A DNA stretch of 8,734 nt from positions 827 to 9,560 of the forward strand of contig DFSJ01000056.1 of the NCBI GenBank assembly GCA_002378585.1, in the 5' to 3' direction. The stretch is from Flavobacteriaceae bacterium UBA3440 (GTDB lineage: Bacteria > Bacteroidota > Bacteroidia > Flavobacteriales > Flavobacteriaceae). The position numbers and the translations under genes are program-made. Under the pieces are notes generated by a model, which saw only the letters and a program-made list of their open reading frames with translations, made no database searches and had not been told where the DNA came from. The stretch's first letter is position 1; every line of letters begins with the position of its first letter. Shown one piece after another: positions 1-7,230 of the stretch.

Positions 1-1536
1 CAATACAAAAAATATTTTGAGGGTCACGCCGATATACCCATGTATATTGGAGGAGCTGAAGTAAGAACGAACAATACGCGAAACATAACCCCTCCGCATG
101 ATCACCAACACGTAGTAGGCCACTACCACTTAGCTGACGAAGCTATTGTCGACCAAGCTATTTCCAACGCTTTGGCCTCTAGAAAAGCATGGGCAGATAC
201 GCCTTGGGAACACAGAGCTGCCGTGTTTTTAAAAGCAGCTGATCTACTAGCTGGCCCCTACCGAGCAAAGATCAATGCAGCTACGATGATCGCACAATCA
301 AAAACAGTCCACCAAGCAGAAATTGATGCAGCGTGTGAGTTTATTGACTTTTTGAGATTTAACGCTTATTTCATGACCCAAATATACCGGGATCAACCAG
401 TATCTAGCCCTGGAATATGGAATCGAGTTGAGTACCGACCGCTAGAGGGTTTCGTCTATGCCATTACCCCGTTTAACTTTACGGCCATCGCTGGAAACCT
501 ACCTGCCAGTGCTGCTTTGATGGGGAATGTTGTGCTTTGGAAGCCATCTGACCACCAAATATTTTCCGCTCAAGTCATCAATGAAGTATTTCGCAAAGCA
601 GGCTTACCTGAAGGGGTCATCAATGTAGTTTATGGCGATGCAGCCATGGTGACCAAAAAAGTATTGGAACACCCAGATTTTGCCGGATTACACTTTACCG
701 GGTCTACCCAAGTATTCAAATCTCTTTGGAAACAAATCGGCAACAACATAGAAAAATACAAGACGTATCCCCGCATCGTTGGAGAAACAGGAGGTAAGGA
801 CTTTATCATCGCCCACCCTTCTGCACCCGCCAAACAGGTAGCTACTGCCATTGTCCGTGGTGCTTTTGAGCTTCAAGGACAAAAATGTTCAGCGGCTTCA
901 AGGGTATATTTGCCGGAGTCTTCCTCTGAAGAAATACTCGAATTGGTCAAAAAAGATTTAGCCAGCATCAAAGCCCCTGGTAGCCCAGAGGACATGGGCT
1001 GTTTCGTTACTGCGGTCATTCACGAAGGTGCATTTGACAAATTGGCTGCGGTGATTGATTCCGCCAAAAATGATCCCGAAATAGAGATCGTTGCCGGAGG
1101 TGGATACGACAAATCAAAAGGATATTTCATTCAACCTACGGTATTGGTGACCAAAAATCCAAAACACACCCACATGGAAAGTGAGTACTTTGGGCCCATT
1201 GTTACGGTATATATCTATCCAGACCATCTTTGGGAGGATACGCTTAGCCTAGTGGACCAAACTTCTCAATACGCACTCACAGGAGCCGTGCTAGCGGAAG
1301 ACAGATACGCCTTGGTACAAGCGACCAAAGCTTTAGAAAATTGTGCTGGAAACTTTTACATCAACGATAAGCCTACTGGTGCTGTAGTGGGGCAACAACC
1401 TTTTGGAGGGGCACGAGGCTCTGGAACCAACGACAAAGCAGGTTCAGCTCAAAATCTTTTGCGTTGGGTTTCCCCGCGATTGATCAAGGAAACGCTTATC
1501 GCGCCTGAGGACTACCGCTATCCATTTTTGGGATAG
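1..1536 (+). CDS. pruA: L-glutamate gamma-semialdehyde (1-pyrroline-5-carboxylate) dehydrogenase, 5' end cut by the window
   Basis: This NAD+-dependent cytosolic enzyme oxidises glutamate semialdehyde, in equilibrium with pyrroline-5-carboxylate, to glutamate, the second step of proline breakdown. The frame is open from base 1 without a stop. The ATG at 40 is therefore probably internal, as the residues just after it (MYIGGAEVRT) resemble a region some 30 residues into related proteins of about 540 aa. The window holds 511 residues. Numbered from base 1, the aldehyde dehydrogenase landmarks are the FNF segment with the oxyanion Asn at 159, the general-base Glu in GETGGKDF at 262 and the nucleophile Cys in GQKCSAASR at 296. 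The C-terminal FGGARGSGTNDKAG segment is typical of P5C dehydrogenases. There is no fused proline dehydrogenase domain in the visible part. The gene converges on rsmG with a 3-base gap and no terminator hairpin. The enzyme call is very secure; only the true start is unknown. Confidence 0.95.
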   Translation, partial: QYKKYFEGHADIPMYIGGAEVRTNNTRNITPPHDHQHVVGHYHLADEAIVDQAISNALASRKAWADTPWEHRAAVFLKAADLLAGPYRAKINAATMIAQSKTVHQAEIDAACEFIDFLRFNAYFMTQIYRDQPVSSPGIWNRVEYRPLEGFVYAITPFNFTAIAGNLPASAALMGNVVLWKPSDHQIFSAQVINEVFRKAGLPEGVINVVYGDAAMVTKKVLEHPDFAGLHFTGSTQVFKSLWKQIGNNIEKYKTYPRIVGETGGKDFIIAHPSAPAKQVATAIVRGAFELQGQKCSAASRVYLPESSSEEILELVKKDLASIKAPGSPEDMGCFVTAVIHEGAFDKLAAVIDSAKNDPEIEIVAGGGYDKSKGYFIQPTVLVTKNPKHTHMESEYFGPIVTVYIYPDHLWEDTLSLVDQTSQYALTGAVLAEDRYALVQATKALENCAGNFYINDKPTGAVVGQQPFGGARGSGTNDKAGSAQNLLRWVSPRLIKETLIAPEDYRYPFLG

Positions 1537-1539
1537 GTT

Positions 1540-2175
1540 TTACACCTTGTATTTTTGAGGTAGATACACCAATTTTTTGGTTTCAAAAAATGGGTCAGTA
1601 AACCATTGGGTTAAATCGTAGATCTCTACGGTTTTGTAGCCTGCTAATTCTTCGGTTAAATCCCCTCCCTTGAGGTAGAGAATACCGTTTTTTATCGAGT
1701 GTTTGCTGACCTTATCTACTTTTCCTTTGACCCAATGAGTAAACGTAGGCATGGCGGCTACTGCCCTACTGACCAAAAAATCAAAAGTTCCCTTTACTTC
1801 CTCAACGCGGCAATTTTTTGTCCTCACATTGGTTAGGCCCAACCCTTGGACTACCTCATCGACCACTTTTATTTTTTTTCCAATGGCATCAACCAGGGTA
1901 AACTGTACCTCGGGAAAAAGTATGGCCAATGGAATGCCTGGAAAGCCTCCGCCAGTGCCAACATCCATCACTCGAGTACCCGGCAAAAATTGTATGAATT
2001 TTGCTATGGCCAAACTGTGCAGCACATGCCTGAGGTACAACTCATCGATATCTTTTCGAGAAACTACGTTGATCTTTAAATTCCAGTCTTGATACAAGAC
2101 TGCTAATTGCTCAAACTGTGTTCTCTGTTGCTCAGTTAGGTCAGTAAATTGATCAAAAATCAATGAGGCATCCAT
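1540..2175 (-). CDS. rsmG: 16S rRNA (guanine527-N7)-methyltransferase RsmG (GidB)
   Basis: RsmG uses S-adenosylmethionine to methylate N7 of G527 in the 530 loop of 16S rRNA. In a 211-residue product, NVVSR is at 36-40, the RHVLHSL segment at 49-55, the SAM-binding glycine loop GTGGGFPG at 73-80, the acidic LVDAIGKK motif around 94-101, SRAVA at 136-140 and YLKGG at 167-171. All are hallmarks of this family. The reading frame stays open upstream to an ATG at 2292, but I chose the ATG at 2175. The 39 extra residues are Lys- and Ser-rich and unlike the family N-terminus, 211 aa is the usual length, and a TAnnTTTG box lies at 2190-2197. The longer form would leave only 5 bases before the divergent desaturase. 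The start has no Shine-Dalgarno, as is usual in Bacteroidota. The function is secure and the start probable. Confidence 0.94.
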   Translation of the reverse strand: MDASLIFDQFTDLTEQQRTQFEQLAVLYQDWNLKINVVSRKDIDELYLRHVLHSLAIAKFIQFLPGTRVMDVGTGGGFPGIPLAILFPEVQFTLVDAIGKKIKVVDEVVQGLGLTNVRTKNCRVEEVKGTFDFLVSRAVAAMPTFTHWVKGKVDKVSKHSIKNGILYLKGGDLTEELAGYKTVEIYDLTQWFTDPFFETKKLVYLPQKYKV

Positions 2176-2189
2176 GGGTATATTTTGTG

Positions 2190-2197
2190 CAAAAATA
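2190..2197 (-). promoter_or_regulatory. candidate -7 promoter box for rsmG
   Basis: Read on the minus strand, the bases are TATTTTTG, an exact match to the Bacteroidota -7 consensus TAnnTTTG. It ends 14 bases before the ATG at 2175, giving a very short leader. No TTG occurs at the usual 17-23 base distance upstream, so half of the consensus is missing. The region is A/T-rich, so chance is possible. It is used here as support for the shorter rsmG start. Confidence 0.45.
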
Positions 2198-2260
2198 CCA
2201 TATCCATCAAGATTTTTCATTTTTTTGTTTTTTTTGGGAAACATACGCAATGACTGAGCT

Positions 2261-2279
2261 GAGCTTTGCGTTATCTTTA
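2261..2279 (+). promoter_or_regulatory. weak candidate -7 boxes for the desaturase-aminotransferase transcript
   Basis: Two overlapping-range candidates each differ by one base from TAnnTTTG: GAGCTTTG at 2261-2268 and TATCTTTA at 2272-2279. The first has a TTG at 2234-2236 with a 24-base spacer, one base longer than the usual range; the second has none. Either would give a leader of about 12-30 bases before the ATG at 2298. A promoter must lie somewhere here because the upstream gene is divergent, but I cannot say which box is used. Confidence 0.25.
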
Positions 2280-2297
2280 CGACTTTAATCATTCTAC

Positions 2298-3398
2298 ATG
2301 TCTAAAACTACAGTACGTTTTGCGCGAAAAGACCCAAAAGACTTTTTTAAAACTCTTAATACTCGGGTCAACGAATACTTCAAAGAAAAAAACATTCCAA
2401 AAACAGGAAACTGGGCATTACACCTAAAAACAGCGGTCATGTTTACCTTGTTTTTGGCCCCATACTTCTTGATACTCAGCCTTCCATTGCCCGGTTGGGC
2501 GCAATTACTCGGTGCAGTAATCATCGGAGTAGGTATGGCAGGAGTAGGCATGAATGTGATGCATGATGGAAACCATAATGCTTATTCATCTAAATCATGG
2601 GTGAATAAAATCATGGGAAGCAGTATCTATATCCTAGCGGGAAATGTATACAATTGGCAAGTACAACACAATGTACTTCACCATACCTACACCAATATAC
2701 ACGAACATGATGAAGATTTGGAAGCGGGTCGTATTTTGCGTTTCTCCCAACATGCTGAGTGGAGAAAACACCACAAATACCAACATATTTACTCGGTTTT
2801 ACTCTATGGGTTATTGACCTTTAATTGGGCGCTGACCACCGATTTCACCCAAATGTATCGCTACTTGAAGCGCGGACTATCCTATGGGAAATTTCCTAAG
2901 CCTCTTTGGAATTGGAGTACCCTAGTGGTGACTAAAATTATTTATTTCAGCATCTGGTTGGTCATTCCCATGGTGTTTTTGGACACCCCGTGGTACATGA
3001 TACTGCTTGGGTTTTTTGTAATGCACTACGTAGCAGGTTTAATCCTGAGTATGGTTTTTCAGTTGGCACACGTGATTGATCAAGCAGACACGCCTCTACC
3101 TGATCAAACCGGAACTATGAAAAACACTTGGGCAATACATCAATTGTATACGACGGTTAATTTCGGACGGACTAATCGTTTGATGAATTGGTTTACGGGA
3201 GGACTTAACCACCAAGTTGAACACCACATTTTTCCCAACATCAGCCATATACATTACACAAAAATTTCAAAAATTGTGAAAGAGACGGCCAAGGAGTTTA
3301 ATTTGCCCTACAACGAATACAAAACCACTAGAAAAGCCATAATTTCGCACTTCAAACACCTCAGGGACCTAGGAAAAAAACCAGCCTTGAACTATTAA
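2298..3398 (+). CDS. membrane fatty acid desaturase with QxxHH third box (acyl-CoA/linoleoyl-CoA desaturase type)
   Basis: This integral membrane di-iron enzyme should insert a double bond into fatty acyl chains using O2 and electrons from a separate carrier. The 366 residues contain all three histidine boxes in order: HDGNH at 89-93, HNVLHH at 124-129 and QVEHH at 306-310. A further His in FQLAHV (258) is also common in the family. Hydrophobic pairs lie at about 42-87 and 208-255. The glutamine-led third box resembles front-end (delta-5/delta-6-like) desaturases and the COG3239 family. There is no fused cytochrome b5 domain at either end, so a ferredoxin or b5 partner must be encoded elsewhere. 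Regiospecificity cannot be read from the sequence. It starts at the ATG shown, divergent from rsmG, and is followed six bases later by the aminotransferase, so the two are probably cotranscribed. A role in membrane fluidity is inferred from the family. Confidence 0.9.
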   Translation: MSKTTVRFARKDPKDFFKTLNTRVNEYFKEKNIPKTGNWALHLKTAVMFTLFLAPYFLILSLPLPGWAQLLGAVIIGVGMAGVGMNVMHDGNHNAYSSKSWVNKIMGSSIYILAGNVYNWQVQHNVLHHTYTNIHEHDEDLEAGRILRFSQHAEWRKHHKYQHIYSVLLYGLLTFNWALTTDFTQMYRYLKRGLSYGKFPKPLWNWSTLVVTKIIYFSIWLVIPMVFLDTPWYMILLGFFVMHYVAGLILSMVFQLAHVIDQADTPLPDQTGTMKNTWAIHQLYTTVNFGRTNRLMNWFTGGLNHQVEHHIFPNISHIHYTKISKIVKETAKEFNLPYNEYKTTRKAIISHFKHLRDLGKKPALNY

Positions 3399-3404
3399 TT
3401 ATTT

Positions 3405-4598
3405 ATGAGTACCCAACACCTTACGGACAGAATCAATCATATGGCCGTGTCTGCGACATTGGCCATGGCAGCTAAAGCGAGAGAACTCAAACAAGAAGGA
3501 CGAGATATTATCGGATTGAGTCTGGGAGAGCCTGACTTTAATGTGCCTGATTTCATTAAAGAAGCAGCCAAAAAGGCCATTGACGAAAATTGGAGCAGCT
3601 ATTCCCCTGTGGACGGTTATGTTGAATTAAAGAAAGCCATTGCTGCCAAATTTAAACGAGACAATAACCTTACCTATGGTTTAGACCAAATAGTCGTATC
3701 TACTGGAGCAAAACAGTCGCTCTACAATGTAGCTATGGCGATGATTCAACAAGGTGATGAAGTGATTTTACCTGCCCCCTATTGGGTAAGTTACAGCGAT
3801 ATTGTTCAGCTAGCCGAAGGTGTACCTGTCGAAGTACCCACTTCACTGGACACGGATTTTAAAATGACTGCGTCACAATTGGAGGCGGCTATTACACCCA
3901 GAACCAAAATGCTGTGGTTTAGTTCGCCTTGTAATCCAAGTGGTTCTGTGTACAGCCAAGAAGAATTGGAATCTCTGGCTGAAGTACTGCGCAAACATCC
4001 AGGTATTTATGTGGTGTCTGATGAAATTTATGAGCACATCAATTTTACCGGGGAACATGTCAGCATTGCAGCCATAGAAGGAATGTACGAGCGTACGATT
4101 ACGGTCAACGGAGTTTCCAAGGCATTTGCTATGACAGGTTGGCGTATAGGCTACATCGGCGCACCTGCGTGGATAGCTAAAGCGACAAACAAACTACAAG
4201 GACAAGTAACCTCAGGAGCCAATTCAATTGCACAGCGCGCTACTATTGCCGCTTTAGAAGCACCCAAATCAAGCATTCAGTTCATGATTGATGAGTTTCA
4301 CAAAAGAAGAGACCTCATTTTGGGATTGATGGCGGAAATCCCTGGATTTAAACTCAACGTACCCGAGGGTGCTTTTTATGTATTTCCAGATGTCTCTGAC
4401 TACTTTGGTCGCACCATCCAAGGGGTTAAGATTGAAAACGCCAACGACTTTGCCTTGTTTTTATTGGATAAAGCTAACGTGGCTACCGTAACCGGAGAGG
4501 CTTTTGGCAATAATGACTGTATTCGAATTTCTTATGCAGCCTCTGAATCTGAAATCAAAGAAGCGATGTCGCGAATTAAAGCAGCGGTTTTGGCTTAA
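3405..4598 (+). CDS. class I PLP-dependent aminotransferase, aspartate aminotransferase type
   Basis: This cytosolic enzyme of 397 residues moves an amino group between an amino acid, most likely aspartate, and 2-oxoglutarate. Visible landmarks are GEPDF (41-45), the TGAKQSL loop that helps hold the PLP phosphate (100-106), Trp127 in PYWVSY stacking on PLP, Asn177 in CNPSG, Asp206 and Tyr209 in DEIYEH, the Schiff-base Lys239 in VSKAFAMTGWRIGY, Arg247 binding phosphate, and Arg374 in CIRISY binding the substrate carboxylate. The pattern, including Lys103, follows the Thermus/Bacillus-type (subgroup Ib) enzymes rather than E. coli AspC. Some members also accept prephenate, so substrate range is open. 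The gene starts six bases after the desaturase stop, without a Shine-Dalgarno, and ends just before a strong terminator. The fold and cofactor are certain; the substrate is likely but unproved. Confidence 0.93.
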   Translation: MSTQHLTDRINHMAVSATLAMAAKARELKQEGRDIIGLSLGEPDFNVPDFIKEAAKKAIDENWSSYSPVDGYVELKKAIAAKFKRDNNLTYGLDQIVVSTGAKQSLYNVAMAMIQQGDEVILPAPYWVSYSDIVQLAEGVPVEVPTSLDTDFKMTASQLEAAITPRTKMLWFSSPCNPSGSVYSQEELESLAEVLRKHPGIYVVSDEIYEHINFTGEHVSIAAIEGMYERTITVNGVSKAFAMTGWRIGYIGAPAWIAKATNKLQGQVTSGANSIAQRATIAALEAPKSSIQFMIDEFHKRRDLILGLMAEIPGFKLNVPEGAFYVFPDVSDYFGRTIQGVKIENANDFALFLLDKANVATVTGEAFGNNDCIRISYAASESEIKEAMSRIKAAVLA

Positions 4599-4620
4599 TC
4601 ACCTAACGACTTACAACCTT

Positions 4621-4654
4621 AAAAAAAAAGCGCTCATCTGAGCGCTTTTTTTTT
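4621..4654. terminator. bidirectional intrinsic terminator between the aminotransferase and trkA
   Basis: A run of nine A (4621-4629) leads into GCGCTC, a four-base loop ATCT, then GAGCGC and a run of nine or more T. The six G/C-rich pairs extend into a long A-T stem, and each strand reads as hairpin plus U-tract, so it should stop transcripts from both converging genes. Its right arm overlaps the last two bases of trkA (stop codon at 4653-4655). Confidence 0.92.
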
Positions 4655-5345
4655 ATTTCAACTTATTGTTGAGCAATCTTTGAATGTCTTCGTTGTGTCC
4701 GTAGACCACCAAAACATCATCTTTGTTGAGCATGGTGTTGGGTGTGGCTACGCCTTGTACATACTCTTGGGTGATTTTTTTACCTACCCGAGTGGCTATT
4801 TCAGATTTCTTGATGGTGGTTAAGACAATCAAGTTATAATTTTTGCGTATGTGTACATCCTTGATGGTTTGCCCCACGAACTCCTCAGGGACATTGGCTT
4901 CAACGATGCTGTAGTCACTGCTCAGCTCGAAGGAGTCAATCACGTTTTTCATACATAATTTCTTGGCCCAGCGCTCAGCTGTTTCCTCTTCAGGGTGAAC
5001 GATTTCATCTACGCCAATGGCATGCAACACCTTCTCGTGCAATGGATTAATCGCTCGACTGATCAATCTTTTTACGCCAAAATTTTTAAAAAGTGCCGTG
5101 GCCATCACATTAGCTCCTTGGTTTTCTCCAATCGCGACAATAACTACGTCCGTTTGCTTTAAGGGTAGGCCAGAAACCGTTGATTCATCGGTAGCATCCA
5201 GGCAAATCGTGTGAGAAATTCGTTCCTTAAAATTTTCTACTTTGGTAATGCTCGTATCAATACCGATGACTTCATTGCCCTGAGCTGTGAGTTTTTCAGA
5301 GAGCGATGCGCCAAAATTTCCAAGTCCGATAACAATATATTTCAT
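4653..5345 (-). CDS. trkA: TrkA/KtrA-family potassium uptake regulatory subunit (RCK protein)
   Basis: This cytoplasmic protein of 230 residues should form a ring under the TrkH channel and gate K+ uptake in response to bound nucleotide. Residues 1-130 form the Rossmann RCK_N domain: beta-strand MKYIVIG, glycine loop GLGNFG (7-12), acidic Asp30 ending strand 2 (VIGID), CLDATD at 48-53 and VVIVAIGEN at 67-75. Residues about 135-228 form an RCK_C (TrkA_C) domain ending in DDVLVVYGHNEDI. A single N and C pair in about 220-230 aa matches KtrA rather than the duplicated E. coli TrkA. The B. subtilis KtrA loop reads GLGRFG, with an Arg reported near the ATP gamma-phosphate; here the position is Asn10. 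The gene lies nine bases after trkH on the same strand, so one transcript is likely. The ligand (ATP/ADP or NAD(H)) is not decided by the sequence. Confidence 0.95.
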   Translation of the reverse strand: MKYIVIGLGNFGASLSEKLTAQGNEVIGIDTSITKVENFKERISHTICLDATDESTVSGLPLKQTDVVIVAIGENQGANVMATALFKNFGVKRLISRAINPLHEKVLHAIGVDEIVHPEEETAERWAKKLCMKNVIDSFELSSDYSIVEANVPEEFVGQTIKDVHIRKNYNLIVLTTIKKSEIATRVGKKITQEYVQGVATPNTMLNKDDVLVVYGHNEDIQRLLNNKLK

Positions 5346-5354
5346 AGGAATCGT

Positions 5355-7097
5355 TTAGTTGATGGTGATTTCTTGGTTCGGGTACTGATAGTTGATTTGT
5401 TTTACTTTTTTAAATACGGCAATCAACACAGAGAGCATGCCTACCCGACCGACAAACATCACTCCAATGATGACCAATTTACTCATATCTGATAAATAGG
5501 GTGTAATTCCCAAACTCAGTCCCACTGTACTATAGGCAGAAAAACTCTCAAAGGCTACATCGATGAGCTCTTTCTCCGCATCAAAAATGGAAATCAAAAA
5601 CACAGAGGCCCCAATGACAATCAAAGAAAGCGAAATAATGGCATATGAACGGTGTATGGACATCGATGATATTTGCCTTCTAAATACCTCAATCCTTGTT
5701 TTACCTTTGGCCAATGACAATAGATTAAGGGTGGCAATCGCCAGTGTGCTGGTTTTAATCCCCCCACCTGTAGAGGAAGGAGAGGCGCCAACCCACATCA
5801 AGAAAAACACCATCATAATCGTCGAAAACTGTAGACTATTCAGGTCTATGGCATTAAACCCTGCGGTTCTGGGGGTAGTCGCTTGAAATAGGGCGGATAC
5901 TATTTTCCCTATCCCTTGGTGACCTTGCAAAGAGTGGTTGTACTCAGTAGCTAAAATGGTTAAAAAGCCAAACACAGTCAACGCAGAAGTGGTGATCAGA
6001 GTAATGCGGCTATTGAGTGTTAATACCCAGGGGCGATAGGTATCTATGTGTTTAAAGGAGTAGAATACGCGACGAATGCTGTACTTGACATAATCCACAA
6101 TATTGGAAACAATGGGAAAACCTAATCCTCCAATGATAAATGTAAGCATCACAATCATTTGTAGCGGATAATTTAAATAAAATCCTGTTTCGTATAGATT
6201 ACCCGTAAGTGTAGAAAAGCCTGCGTTGCAAAAGGCAGATATCGCGTGAAAAACAGCAAAAAACAAATGATCAAAAGCTGAAGAAAACAGTCCTGGTGAA
6301 ACACTGAAATAGATCAGTACACCAGCGATAAACTCAATAGTAAACGTAATAATCAAAATTCGCTTCAGGGTCGTGAATACCTCACTTAACTTTTGAGTCG
6401 AGGTGATATCGTTCAAGGCCAGTTGATTTTCATAGGTACTCCCTCCCTTGAAGAAATAACTAAAATAACTGGCAAATGTTAAGATCCCTATCCCCCCGAT
6501 CTGAATCAACACCATGATAATAGTCTGTCCAAAAAGGGTAAAGTGGGTGGCCGTATCCACCACGATAAGCCCCGTAACGCATACCGCACTGGTAGAAGTA
6601 AATAGAGCATCGATAAAACCAATACCCTCATAGGTGGCGTTCGGGAGCATGAGAAAGAGTGTGCCCACCAAAATGATCGACAGAAAACTGAGAATAAATA
6701 GCTGTGCAGGATTGAACTGCGCTCTTTTATAATTGATGTCGCGTTCCGAGAATTCTCGGACAAACACAAAAACTACCATGAGTTTTACCCACCAAACCTT
6801 ACCGAATAGGTTGTTAAATGGCAAAATTTGTAATTCAACCAACTCGTGATAAAACACACTGAGCAATGAAAGTAAATACAACAGATCGAATACCCATACT
6901 TTGGCTTGAGCTGGTCTAAATCGGTTGAGGTAGCGGGCCATTAAGGAGACAAAACCAAAAAATACCACCAACAAATAAATAACTTCAATGGCAGACTGTA
7001 CCACAAAGCTTTTGTCAAATCCAAAGTCAGTAAAGAAGACCATTAGGCCCAAAAGACTGAGCCAGAAGGCCCAAGTATGCAACATTTTTGTCTGCAT
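5355..7097 (-). CDS. trkH: TrkH/KtrB-family potassium channel subunit with four extra N-terminal membrane segments
   Basis: This inner-membrane pore subunit of a Trk/Ktr K+ uptake system has 580 residues. The core, from about 130 to the end, shows four membrane-pore-membrane repeats with filter glycines at G176 (AVCVTG), G293 (FCNAG), G413 (PRTAG) and G525 (YSTVG). The intramembrane gating loop of repeat three is GASPSSTGGGIKTST (437-451), and the conserved Arg551 lies in VGRVGM of repeat four. This core is the size of whole KtrB (about 450 aa). Before it lie four further hydrophobic stretches, roughly 9-27, 35-57, 67-90 and 100-116, absent from B. subtilis KtrB. The start at 7097 suits the promoter at 7150-7183; Met5 is an alternative. 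It leads the operon with trkA, its expected gating partner. Na+ coupling, as in some Ktr systems, is possible but not shown. Confidence 0.94.
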   Translation of the reverse strand: MQTKMLHTWAFWLSLLGLMVFFTDFGFDKSFVVQSAIEVIYLLVVFFGFVSLMARYLNRFRPAQAKVWVFDLLYLLSLLSVFYHELVELQILPFNNLFGKVWWVKLMVVFVFVREFSERDINYKRAQFNPAQLFILSFLSIILVGTLFLMLPNATYEGIGFIDALFTSTSAVCVTGLIVVDTATHFTLFGQTIIMVLIQIGGIGILTFASYFSYFFKGGSTYENQLALNDITSTQKLSEVFTTLKRILIITFTIEFIAGVLIYFSVSPGLFSSAFDHLFFAVFHAISAFCNAGFSTLTGNLYETGFYLNYPLQMIVMLTFIIGGLGFPIVSNIVDYVKYSIRRVFYSFKHIDTYRPWVLTLNSRITLITTSALTVFGFLTILATEYNHSLQGHQGIGKIVSALFQATTPRTAGFNAIDLNSLQFSTIMMVFFLMWVGASPSSTGGGIKTSTLAIATLNLLSLAKGKTRIEVFRRQISSMSIHRSYAIISLSLIVIGASVFLISIFDAEKELIDVAFESFSAYSTVGLSLGITPYLSDMSKLVIIGVMFVGRVGMLSVLIAVFKKVKQINYQYPNQEITIN

Positions 7098-7149
7098 CGA
7101 ACGGTATACGTTAGGAAACCAATGCCATTAATCGCTGGTTTTCAAGGAC

Positions 7150-7183
7150 CAAAATTATAGATTTAATCATTACCGAGGGTCAA
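7150..7183 (-). promoter_or_regulatory. promoter of the trkH-trkA operon
   Basis: On the minus strand TTG (7183-7181) is followed by 23 bases and then TAATTTTG (7157-7150). This matches the Bacteroidota -33/-7 promoter TTG-N17-23-TAnnTTTG exactly, with the spacer at the upper limit. Transcription would begin around 7143-7146, giving a leader of about 45-48 bases. It overlaps the control region of the divergent menG gene. Confidence 0.7.
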
Positions 7184-7208
7184 TGAGGAGCAAAAACACG
7201 TTATGGTG

Positions 7209-7216
7209 TATCTTTG
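7209..7216 (+). promoter_or_regulatory. candidate -7 promoter box for menG-porT
   Basis: TATCTTTG matches TAnnTTTG exactly and ends 14 bases before the ATG at 7231, leaving a short A-rich leader. No TTG is seen 17-23 bases upstream, so only the -7 half is supported. If used, it excludes the upstream in-frame ATG at 7183 as the menG start, because that codon would precede the transcript. Confidence 0.55.
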
Positions 7217-7230
7217 AAAAAAAAATTTAC

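Noticed and set aside
630..882. Open frames of 64-73 codons on the minus strand inside pruA
   Set aside because: They lie wholly opposite a strongly conserved enzyme, have no family-like motifs and read as shadows of its codons.
1751..2092. Plus-strand open frames of 77 and 113 codons opposite rsmG
   Set aside because: The opposite strand encodes clear RsmG motifs over the same span; the plus-strand products are Thr/Ser/Pro-rich with no recognisable domain.
4621..4654. The perfect inverted repeat as a mobile-element end or protein operator
   Set aside because: Its G/C stem flanked by A and T runs, placed between two converging stops, is fully explained as a two-way intrinsic terminator.
5563..5886. 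107-codon plus-strand frame inside trkH
   Set aside because: It covers the filter region of repeats three and four of TrkH on the other strand and shows no sign of independent coding.
7098..7230. A c-di-AMP (ydaO-type) riboswitch ahead of the K+ operon, as found before ktr genes in Firmicutes
   Set aside because: The predicted leader is only about 45-48 bases, far too short, and none of the expected multi-helix structure is visible.
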